Assembly: GCA_900552525.1 (NCBI GenBank)
Contig: UNSK01000030.1
Location: 1-23,689, forward strand
Source of the DNA: Candidatus Gastranaerophilales bacterium
Lineage (GTDB): Bacteria > Cyanobacteriota > Vampirovibrionia > Gastranaerophilales > Gastranaerophilaceae
Length of the DNA: 23,689 nt
Reading direction: 5' to 3'
Shown: positions 17,843-23,689 of the stretch, piece after piece
Numbering within the stretch: position 1 is the first letter of the stretch
Layout: the number at the start of each line of letters is the position of its first letter
Translations under genes and position numbers: made by a program
The notes under the pieces: model-generated
Told to the model about the DNA's origin: nothing
What the model saw: the letters and a program-made list of their open reading frames with translations, nothing else
Database searches by the model: none

Positions 17843-17890
17843 TTATATGAAATGCCTTTCTGCTTCCGCATTTGGCTGATAACTATTCAA
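17843..17890 (-). CDS. Possible 15-codon leader peptide of the Ycf45-like gene
   Basis: TTG start at 17890 with AGGAG 7 nt upstream, encoding MNSYQPNAEAERHFI and stopping TAA two nt before the ATG at 17840, in another frame. It starts directly downstream of an extended -10 promoter. The following gene has no ribosome site of its own, so termination-reinitiation is plausible. Very short, and the start is not ATG, so uncertain. Confidence 0.35.
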   Translation of the reverse strand: MNSYQPNAEAERHFI

Positions 17891-17908
17891 CTTTGATCTC
17901 CTATTTAT

Positions 17909-17917
17909 ATTATACCA
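17909..17917 (-). promoter_or_regulatory. Extended -10 promoter of the Ycf45-like gene
   Basis: Minus strand TGGTATAAT (TATAAT 17914-17909). Predicted start at about 17902, just before the AGGAG of the leader ORF. No good -35 box. Confidence 0.5.
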
Positions 17918-17947
17918 TATTTTTTTGAGTTTGCTATATTTTTATGA

Positions 17948-17977
17948 ATAAAAAAGCGGGACTTGAAAGTTCCGCTT
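17948..17977 (-). terminator. Intrinsic terminator after the EF-hand-like gene
   Basis: Minus-strand stem AAGCGGAAC/GTCCCGCTT (9 bp with one wobble pair), loop TTTCAA, followed by a T run. It lies about 38 nt downstream of the stop at 18015. Confidence 0.8.
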
Positions 17978-18014
17978 AAATACCTTATTCTTTATTTCTC
18001 AAATCTCTCTCTCG

Positions 18015-18314
18015 TTATGCTTTGCTTTCGCCTTTATCTTGGACTTTTGCAGCCTCTTCTTTCTCTTTTTCTTTATCCGCAGCCGCTTTATCTTTATCTT
18101 GTTCCTCAACATACATTGTTGCGAACTGTTCATACAAATCTGAATCTTGTAATATTTCATCTAACTCAAGATAAGCATTTTCATCTTTGTTAGCTTCAAC
18201 ATATTTATTGCCGTCAATATCATATTTCTGTGCCTGATTTTGAGTTAATTTATCAGCACCAATTGTTTTTACTATAAAATTCTTTAAAACATTTGCATTA
18301 ATATTAGTTGACAT
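18015..18314 (-). CDS. Small acidic protein with an EF-hand-like loop
   Basis: 99 residues, no known family. Residues 42-53 (NKDENAYLELDE) fit a calcium-binding EF-hand loop: Asn1, Asp3, Asn5, a hydrophobic residue at 8 and Glu12; the usual Gly6 is Ala. Helices precede (DKLTQNQAQKY) and follow it (ILQDSDLYEQFATMYVEE). A second, poorer acidic stretch, DIDGN, lies at 32-36. The C-terminal 28 residues are a low-complexity K/E/A/D tail. No signal peptide or membrane helix. GGAG stands 8 nt before the ATG; it is a single-gene unit with its own promoter and terminator. Calcium binding is inferred only from the loop pattern. Confidence 0.7.
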   Translation of the reverse strand: MSTNINANVLKNFIVKTIGADKLTQNQAQKYDIDGNKYVEANKDENAYLELDEILQDSDLYEQFATMYVEEQDKDKAAADKEKEKEEAAKVQDKGESKA

Positions 18315-18355
18315 CTTTTTGTCTCCTTATGTTTATTCATCTTACATATATTAAA

Positions 18356-18383
18356 AGTATATAAAAAATATCGAATTTCACAA
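18356..18383 (-). promoter_or_regulatory. Promoter of the EF-hand-like gene
   Basis: TTGTGA (18383-18378), 16-nt spacer, TATACT (18361-18356); predicted start at about 18349, leader about 35 nt. Confidence 0.45.
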
Positions 18384-18390
18384 AGACAAA

Positions 18391-18413
18391 AAATCTTTAC
18401 AAATCTTTACAGA
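18391..18413. repeat. Exact 10-bp tandem repeat, HLR1-like
   Basis: AAATCTTTAC occurs twice in a row (18391-18410). Read as TTTACAAA-TC-TTTACAGA (18396-18413) it matches the cyanobacterial HLR1 element, two (G/T)TTACA(T/A)(T/A) units 2 nt apart, at all but one defined base. It lies at about -47 to -64 of the promoter above, in reverse orientation to that gene. Confidence 0.5.
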
Positions 18414-18421
18414 AGTATGAA

Positions 18422-19261
18422 TTACAGAGCTTCCAATGCAGCTATTTTCATAAGTTTAGTATCAGGAGATTTTCCTGTCCAGATTTCAATGGCCCTCTCT
18501 GCTTGATAGATAAGCATATCTAAACCACCTACTGTCTGGAGTCCTCTTTTTTGAGCTTCTTGAATAAGAACTGTTTTAACAGGATTGTACACAATGTCAT
18601 AAATAAGAGTTTCAGGATTTAATTTATCCAAATCAGTTTTTTCCAAAGGCATTTGGTCTGCCATAAAACCCTTCATTCCAATAGGCGTTGCATTTACAAC
18701 TATTGAAGTTCCTTCTAGAGAACGGATATTTTGTATCTGGTATACATTGAAATTGATTTCAGGAAACTTCGCCCTGACATATTCAAGAGTTTGTCTTGAA
18801 TTAATTATATTTCTGGTATAAAAATCAATTTCTTTTACCCCTTTTTCTGCAAGCCCCACTACAGCTGCTCTGGAAGCTCCGCCAGTTCCTAAAATGCTCG
18901 CATTTTTTCCTGCTAAATTAATTGTTTCGGGAATAGCTTTTTTAAACCCATAAATATCAGTATTATACCCGAAGAAAGACTTATCATCACCAACTTTTAC
19001 TGTATTAACACATCCTGCAATATTTGCATAATCATCAATATCATCAAGAAATAGCGACATTGGAACTTTTAACGGAATTGTAACATTAAACCCGTTATAT
19101 CCATTAGTTTTTATGAATTTAATTCTATTAATCAAATCCTCCGGAGGGGTTTCCATAACATCATATGAACCCTCAAGTCCGATGCTTTTAAGTCCGGCTT
19201 TTTGAATAACAGCCGAGATAGAGTGACCTAAAGGATAGCCTATAATTCCAAGTTTAAACAT
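18422..19261 (-). CDS. aroE: Shikimate dehydrogenase
   Basis: NADPH-dependent reduction of 3-dehydroshikimate to shikimate, fourth step of chorismate synthesis; cytosolic. 279 residues, normal length. Substrate side: GHSIS (Ser14, Ser16), NVTIPLK with catalytic Lys65, GCVNTV (Asn86) and GYNTD with Asp102. Cofactor side: GTGGASRA at 125-132 and NATPIGM. The first block reads SISAVIQKA where most family members have SxSPxxHN, so Pro and the His-Asn pair are absent; other key residues are present. GGAGG stands just before the ATG. It has its own promoter at the end of the flagellin gene. No neighbour belongs to the pathway; tyrA is about 15 kb away. Confidence 0.95.
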   Translation of the reverse strand: MFKLGIIGYPLGHSISAVIQKAGLKSIGLEGSYDVMETPPEDLINRIKFIKTNGYNGFNVTIPLKVPMSLFLDDIDDYANIAGCVNTVKVGDDKSFFGYNTDIYGFKKAIPETINLAGKNASILGTGGASRAAVVGLAEKGVKEIDFYTRNIINSRQTLEYVRAKFPEINFNVYQIQNIRSLEGTSIVVNATPIGMKGFMADQMPLEKTDLDKLNPETLIYDIVYNPVKTVLIQEAQKRGLQTVGGLDMLIYQAERAIEIWTGKSPDTKLMKIAALEAL

Positions 19262-19284
19262 ACTCTCTACCTCCAGTAGAAGTA

Positions 19285-19313
19285 ATTATAACATAAAGTA
19301 TCCTCTACGCCAA
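19285..19313 (-). promoter_or_regulatory. Promoter of aroE
   Basis: TTGGCG (19313-19308), 17-nt spacer, TATAAT (19290-19285) preceded by TGT (extended -10). The -35 box lies 6 bp past the flagellin stop, within a small inverted repeat TCTAC-TTGGC-GTAGA. Confidence 0.6.
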
Positions 19314-19318
19314 GTAGA

Positions 19319-21088
19319 CTATAACAATTGCAGTGCTATAGATGGCGATTGGTTTGCAGCAGCAAGAAGTGTTGCAGAAGCCTGTTGTAATATCTGACTG
19401 CGAATGTAAGCACTTGACTCTTCTGCTATATCTGCATCACGTATTGTTGATTGAGTTGAAACGAGATTATCATAAGATACTTTGATTTGTTCCAGTGCAC
19501 TCATTAGACGGTTTTCTAGTGCTCCTAGTTCTGTTTGCTTTAATGCAATCTTTTTTAGATAATAATCAATACTTTCAACTCCTATTTGTTTTTCACCCAA
19601 AAAGCTGAATAACTCTATACCATCCAATGATAAATCCATAGAATAGCCTATTTTACCTGCTTCATTTCCATTAATACCAACTTGAAAAAATGGTGATTTA
19701 AACGATTGACCTTCAAATGTTGTAATATTATTCAACACAACTGCACCATACAATTCTCCACCGACAGCACTTCCTTTGTAACGAGAATCATAAGAACAAT
19801 TGGTTATAGTTAATGGCAAGATACCAACACCTTCTTTGTGTGAAAGTGCACCTACAATCACTCCAGCCAATTCTTCAGTAACATTAAATACTTGACAATT
19901 TTCTATTTGTACATTTCTACCATGAGGAACATCATTAATATAACAACCTCCTGTTATTCCACCAGCGCCCCATTCTTTTGTTAAAGATTTTATAGAACTG
20001 TAAGAGCTGCAATTCCTCATGATAGTATTCCCCATGAGTCCAGAAATTCCTCCAGCCCTTCTTGTAGAGGTTACACTAACATCGGAATAACAATCCGTAA
20101 TCAATGTAGTATTATTATACCCTGCTAAAGCTCCAACGATGCCGCCGGCATCTCCACCAGCACTTATCTTTCCGCCTTTTACATAACAATTGCTAATTGT
20201 AGCACCTTCAACATATCCAGCTAATGCTCCGCATCCCGAGTTCAATGTTATATCGACATCTTCTATTCCTAAATTTTTTATTTCACATCCACCTCCACAA
20301 AACCCAAATAACCCGAGAGCCTCTCTCCCACTAGTACTATTCATGTACAGATTTGAAACAACATAACCATTACCATCAAATTTTGTAGGGAAACGACCAC
20401 CGTTGCCAAGATTAGTACCAATACTTACCCAGCCTTCACCTTCTGAGTATTCGCTCAAATCAATATCTGCGCCCAGAACAAATTCAGCTCCCCCTCTTTC
20501 TATCAAACCATTATTTGTCATTGTTGCAAGTTTTGCTAATTCTTTTGCAGAAGATATTGAATAAGTACCGCTTGTAAGTTTTACGGTTTCATCTACTGAC
20601 TCAAGAGTTGTCATAGCACTGGTGTCACGGTGTACAACCTCATTCACAAATCCAGACCGGGTTTCTCTTGACGGAGTTGTAAACAACTTATCGCCGTATT
20701 CTGTATTATTCAAAATTCTTGATATTTCTGCTGTAAGTGCCCTAGCTTCCTTATTAACAGCACTCAAAGAACCCTTTCCATAAGTACCATTTTGAACAGA
20801 CATTTCCAAACTTCTCAATCTGGCAAGTATATCAGAAACCTGCGACAAACCTGAGTTTGCGCTCTGAACCATATCCAAACCCATCATTGCATTATCTTCT
20901 GCTACTTGATAGGCTCTTATTTTTGTTGATAAGTTTGTATTTATTGAATAATTTGCAGCATTATCTTTGGCGTGGTTTATCTTAAAGCCGCTTGTCATCC
21001 GCTCGATGGCAGTATTTAATCCATTGGTCGATAATTTTAAATTAGATTGTACAATCAAGCTCGATAGGTTAGTATTTATATTAAGCAT
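19319..21088 (-). CDS. fliC: Flagellin with GLUG/adhesin-like variable domain
   Basis: Flagellar filament subunit, exported by the flagellar type III system. Residues 1-140 are the conserved N-terminal D0/D1 helices (MLNINTNLSSLIVQSNL, ERMTSGFKINHAKDNAA, and the YGDKLF turn). Residues about 505-589 are the C-terminal D1/D0 helices (RIxDADIAEE-like TIRDADIAEESSAYIRSQILQQAS, ending SPSIALQLL). The central insert, about 177-455, is not a usual flagellin D2/D3. It opens ISSAKELAKLA and VLGADIDLSEY, has FDGNGYVVSNL, then repeats of the GLUG kind (GLFGFCGGGCEIKNLGI, GALAGYVEGATISNCYV, GGIVGALAGY...ITDCYS, GGISGLMGNTIMRNCSS), a beta-solenoid pattern of bacterial adhesins. The insert has nine cysteines, rare in flagellins. 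AGGAGG stands 5 nt before the ATG. No other flagellar gene is in the window. Confidence 0.92.
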   Translation of the reverse strand: MLNINTNLSSLIVQSNLKLSTNGLNTAIERMTSGFKINHAKDNAANYSINTNLSTKIRAYQVAEDNAMMGLDMVQSANSGLSQVSDILARLRSLEMSVQNGTYGKGSLSAVNKEARALTAEISRILNNTEYGDKLFTTPSRETRSGFVNEVVHRDTSAMTTLESVDETVKLTSGTYSISSAKELAKLATMTNNGLIERGGAEFVLGADIDLSEYSEGEGWVSIGTNLGNGGRFPTKFDGNGYVVSNLYMNSTSGREALGLFGFCGGGCEIKNLGIEDVDITLNSGCGALAGYVEGATISNCYVKGGKISAGGDAGGIVGALAGYNNTTLITDCYSDVSVTSTRRAGGISGLMGNTIMRNCSSYSSIKSLTKEWGAGGITGGCYINDVPHGRNVQIENCQVFNVTEELAGVIVGALSHKEGVGILPLTITNCSYDSRYKGSAVGGELYGAVVLNNITTFEGQSFKSPFFQVGINGNEAGKIGYSMDLSLDGIELFSFLGEKQIGVESIDYYLKKIALKQTELGALENRLMSALEQIKVSYDNLVSTQSTIRDADIAEESSAYIRSQILQQASATLLAAANQSPSIALQLL

Positions 21089-21213
21089 ACTAACCTCCTA
21101 AACGCTAGATTTCTAGGATGTTTTGCCCCCCCCCCCTACAGCCGTAAGGGTTACAGGGTGATTGACCTGAACTATTTTCAAATTAATTATCATTGATAAG
21201 CACATATCCTTAT
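21089..21213 (-). promoter_or_regulatory. Long flagellin leader with G11 tract
   Basis: About 125 nt from the predicted transcription start to the ATG. On the coding strand it holds a run of 11 G (21136-21126). Just upstream are CCCT runs (within CACCCTG and ACCCTTACGG) able to pair with the G run, and a small repeat CTAGAAATCTAG (21116-21105) lies just before the ribosome site AGGAGG (21099-21094). Homopolymer runs of this length are prone to slippage. Confidence 0.6.
21113..21205 (-). CDS. Possible upstream ORF spanning the G11 tract
   Basis: 30 codons from ATG at 21205 to TAG at 21115-21113, with the G run coding Gly24-Gly27. Loss of one G would let it read over the flagellin start codon; gain of one G gives a stop at 21107-21105. 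AAGG lies only 2 nt before its ATG, so efficient translation is doubtful. Confidence 0.25.
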   Translation of the reverse strand: MCLSMIINLKIVQVNHPVTLTAVGGGGKTS

Positions 21214-21219
21214 ATAACT

Positions 21220-21248
21220 ATTATATATTAGATAAATATAATTGTCAA
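21220..21248 (-). promoter_or_regulatory. Consensus sigma-70 promoter of flagellin
   Basis: TTGACA (21248-21243), 17-nt spacer, TATAAT (21225-21220): a perfect match. It lies 7 bp beyond the end of mutS2. No sigma-28 flagellar promoter (TAAAGTTT...GCCGATAA) is seen in the leader. Confidence 0.85.
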
Positions 21249-21255
21249 GTTATAG

Positions 21256-23622
21256 TTATTTTATATCAATAACACTTACCCCGTCGCCGCCTTCTGCATC
21301 CTCACCGACTCTGAACTTTGCGACATACGGAGATGTTGAGATAAAATCTCTAATTGCAGATTTTAATGCACCAGTACCGTGTCCGTGTATTATGTAAACA
21401 GGAGAAAGGTTAGCAAGGCTCGCCTTATCAAGATATGCTTCCAAATCATCAAGTGCCTCTTCGACTCTTTCGCCTCTTAAATCTAAAGTATTTGAAATAT
21501 CAAGCCTTCTTACTGCAAAGGAGGTATCTTTTTTCATTGCCCCGAGAGGAAGATTAACTTTTTTGGCTAATTGAGGGTTATAAACAGCCAGCTTTTCTTT
21601 TTTAACCTTTGTTTTTATCATCCCCATCTGAATATAAAGAGCATTGTTTTTATCCGGCAGAGAAAGTATTGTTACCTGCTGGTTCAAATCCTTAATCATG
21701 ACCTTATCATTAACCTGAACCTTATCCCAATCAAGCTCAGTATACTGCTCTTTTTCTTCCAGAGCGTGTAAATCTGAACGAAAATTTTGCTCCAGCTGTG
21801 CTAAACGTGCGTAAGATCTTCTGGCAATCTTTTCAGATTTTTCACGTCTTAGTTCTGTAAGAATGTCCTTTATCTCTCTTTTTGCCTGCTCTAACTGACC
21901 CTCAAATCTGTCTTTTATTATCTTTAAAGATTTTTTCTTTTCTTTTTTATGCTCATTCAGTTCTTTCTCATAATGTTTTTTGAGTTCATCAGCCTCTGCA
22001 TTGCGGGTTTCAGCTTCTTTTAAATTTGTATCAAGTCTTTGCTGTGTATCTTGAAGTCTTTCTACTACAATACTTGAAGTATCTCGCTGGGTAATCAGCA
22101 GTTCTTTTGCTTTCCAAACCATATCATCACTCATACCCAGATTTGAAGCAATTGAAATTGCGTTACTTAAACCCGGTATACCAATTATAAGCTTATAAGT
22201 TGGAGACAAAGACTCAACATCGAACTCCACACTTGCGTTTTTAAAATAAGGATCCGTATACTCAAGAGTCTTTAATTCACCGTAATGAGTTGTAATAATT
22301 GATTGAGCCTGTTTTTTTACAAGCTCTTTTAATATAACTTCCGCAAGAACAGCTCCTTCTTGCGGGTCAGTACCAGCACATAATTCATCAATAAGCACAA
22401 AAGTTTCACTGTCTGCTATCTCTAAAATATCAATAACATTTGTCATATGAGATGAGAAAGTTGAAAGATTTTGCAGGATGCTCTGTTCATCACCAATATC
22501 AGCAAGAATTTTTTCAAATGGATATATATGCGCTTCTGCACAGGGTAAAAACATTCCTGACTTCATCATCAAAATAAACAATCCTACAGTTTTTAGAGCA
22601 ACCGTTTTTCCGCCGGTATTAGAACCGGTAATTATTATTGATTTATAATCTTTACCTATCTCAAAATCATTTTCTACGATTTTCTCAACCCTGCCGATTA
22701 ATAAAGGATGACGCATCAAATCTATTTTAATGCTTTTATCTCTATTAACACCTGGTTCCACAGCCTGAATTTTGACAGCATATCTTGCTTTTGCAAAATG
22801 AAAATCAATTTGAGCTAGCAGGTGTTCTGTTTTTATTAAATCATCCATAAACAAACGGACTTCGTTGCTTAAGACTGTTAAAATTCTTATAATTTCTGCA
22901 TAAATCTTTGATTTCAGTTCTCTTATTTTGTTGTTTACAGGAACAATTTGTGCCGGCTCTATATAAAAAGTTTTATTTGTTGCAGATACATCATGTACGA
23001 TGCCGCCTACTTTACTTTTAGAAGAAGCTTTGACCTGAAAAACAATTCTGTCATCTCTTAATGTATAAATATTTTCCTGCAAATGTTTTTGAAACTCAGG
23101 AGAATTCATAAGCTCCTGAACTTTCTGCTTCAAATTAGATTCCGTATCGCGTAAAGATGCATAAAGCCCTTTTAACTCAGGATTAGCATTTTGCTTTACG
23201 GTAAAATTATCATCAAATGTATTGAGGATTTTCTCTTCAAATTCTTTATTAGAAAATAAATCATCTGCAAGCTTTTGCATTGAAGCATCAAAAGGTAAGT
23301 TTTCTTTTAAGAAATTTCTTACAATTCTTGATGTTCTCATTGATTTTGCAATATCAACAAGTTCTTCCTCAACAAAGTATTCATTTCTCTCTCGAAGCTT
23401 TGCAAAATCCGGTATTTTTTCTATCGGAATATCACGTGCTAAATCCAATACATCCTTTGCCTCACGTGTTAATATAATTTGAGCCTGGATGTCTTCAGGT
23501 TTTACAAAGGGCGTAAGGTCAAGACAAAGTTTTCTTGACTGCTCTGTCTTTGCAAACTTTGCTAATTCAGCTAATATCTTATCATATTCTAGTGCTTTTT
23601 GTGATTTTTGGACAATACTCAT
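21256..23622 (-). CDS. mutS2: MutS2 ATPase/nuclease
   Basis: 788 residues, full length. N-terminal core and clamp helices, then the MutS-type ATPase: Walker A GSNTGGKT (333-340), the STFSSHM signature (387-393), Walker B VLIDELCAGTDPQEG (409-423) and TTHYGEL. A long coiled coil follows (about 500-620, QRLDTNLKEAETRNAEADELKKHYEK onward). The C-terminal Smr domain starts LDLRGERV (713) with HGHGTGAL (746-753), ending GGDGVSVIDIK. It lacks the mismatch-recognition domain of MutS1. Known roles of the family are recombination suppression and, in Bacillus, splitting collided ribosomes. No Shine-Dalgarno site: TATAAT at 23637-23632 would start the message 2-3 nt from the ATG. Confidence 0.95.
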   Translation of the reverse strand: MSIVQKSQKALEYDKILAELAKFAKTEQSRKLCLDLTPFVKPEDIQAQIILTREAKDVLDLARDIPIEKIPDFAKLRERNEYFVEEELVDIAKSMRTSRIVRNFLKENLPFDASMQKLADDLFSNKEFEEKILNTFDDNFTVKQNANPELKGLYASLRDTESNLKQKVQELMNSPEFQKHLQENIYTLRDDRIVFQVKASSKSKVGGIVHDVSATNKTFYIEPAQIVPVNNKIRELKSKIYAEIIRILTVLSNEVRLFMDDLIKTEHLLAQIDFHFAKARYAVKIQAVEPGVNRDKSIKIDLMRHPLLIGRVEKIVENDFEIGKDYKSIIITGSNTGGKTVALKTVGLFILMMKSGMFLPCAEAHIYPFEKILADIGDEQSILQNLSTFSSHMTNVIDILEIADSETFVLIDELCAGTDPQEGAVLAEVILKELVKKQAQSIITTHYGELKTLEYTDPYFKNASVEFDVESLSPTYKLIIGIPGLSNAISIASNLGMSDDMVWKAKELLITQRDTSSIVVERLQDTQQRLDTNLKEAETRNAEADELKKHYEKELNEHKKEKKKSLKIIKDRFEGQLEQAKREIKDILTELRREKSEKIARRSYARLAQLEQNFRSDLHALEEKEQYTELDWDKVQVNDKVMIKDLNQQVTILSLPDKNNALYIQMGMIKTKVKKEKLAVYNPQLAKKVNLPLGAMKKDTSFAVRRLDISNTLDLRGERVEEALDDLEAYLDKASLANLSPVYIIHGHGTGALKSAIRDFISTSPYVAKFRVGEDAEGGDGVSVIDIK

Positions 23623-23631
23623 TATAAACTG

Positions 23632-23659
23632 ATTATATGTAATAAAAATTTTTGTGCAA
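23632..23659 (-). promoter_or_regulatory. Promoter of mutS2, nearly leaderless
   Basis: TTGCAC (23659-23654), 16-nt spacer, TATAAT (23637-23632). The expected start is about 23625, so the transcript would begin at or just before the ATG at 23622. Confidence 0.45.
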
Positions 23660-23670
23660 TAAGAAAGACG

Positions 23671-23689
23671 CCGGCTTTAAAAAAGCCGG
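23671..23689. terminator. Hairpin at the window edge, probable terminator
   Basis: CCGGCTTT and AAAGCCGG form an 8-bp stem with a tiny loop; it is cut by the window end, so the flanking T run and the gene it serves cannot be seen. Confidence 0.4.

Noticed and set aside
19299..19318. Terminator for flagellin
   Set aside because: The TCTAC-TTGGC-GTAGA stem is only 5 bp with no T run and overlaps the aroE promoter.
21089..21220. Cyclic-di-GMP or other known riboswitch in the flagellin leader
   Set aside because: I looked for the conserved GEMM core and similar folds and found none; only simple CCC/GGG pairings are visible.

Overview
The window reads as chromosome of a low-GC, two-membrane bacterium close to Cyanobacteria. 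My best guess is a gut Melainabacteria/Vampirovibrionia lineage such as Gastranaerophilales (inference, about 0.7). The reasons are: a Ycf45-type AAA ATPase with a C-terminal R3H motif, a family typical of cyanobacteria and plastids; two TolC-type outer-membrane channels plus an RND pump, which require an outer membrane; flagellin and MutS2 in an AT-rich genome; and lineage-style hypothetical proteins that begin MK...FxG. I see no insertion sequences, phage genes or CRISPR arrays, so this is ordinary chromosome with interesting regulatory detail.

Layout. 125-2890 (+): two-halved M16 zinc peptidase. 5107-2866 (-): small hypothetical ORF, proA and tyrA, overlapping or abutting, as one operon for proline and tyrosine synthesis; tyrA converges on the M16 gene with a 25-bp overlap. 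5204-5382 (+): tRNA-Arg(ACG) with a clear promoter and terminator. 5513-5779 (+): 88-residue PQ-loop/SemiSWEET-like membrane protein. 8247-5769 (-): TolC-family channel plus AraJ-like MFS pump, with no adaptor gene. 8627-8295 (-): small YvlD/holin-4-type membrane protein. 9663-8698 (-) and 9782-9994 (+): divergent hypothetical protein and a KE-rich helical repeat protein. 10285-10034 (-): small hypothetical protein. 16144-10354 (-): complete tripartite pump, adaptor-RND-TolC, coupled by 1-bp and 4-bp overlaps, with a 10-10-10 palindrome over its promoter. 17840-16272 (-): Ycf45-like ATPase preceded by a possible 15-codon leader peptide. 18314-18015 (-): small acidic EF-hand-like protein. 19261-18422 (-): aroE. 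21088-19319 (-): flagellin with a large GLUG/adhesin-type insert. 23622-21256 (-): mutS2.

How the genes relate. aroE and tyrA both serve aromatic amino-acid synthesis but sit far apart under separate promoters. Two independent efflux systems share the TolC principle. The most striking spot is the flagellin leader, about 125 nt. It starts at a perfect TTGACA-N17-TATAAT promoter and carries a run of 11 G on the coding strand 37 nt before the start codon. That run lies inside a possible upstream ORF whose stop position depends on the length of the run. This suggests phase-variable expression of a surface flagellin that also carries an adhesin-like domain.

The longest stretches without a protein gene, around the tRNA (5108-5512), are described below; no gene-free stretch exceeds 300 bases once the tRNA is counted.
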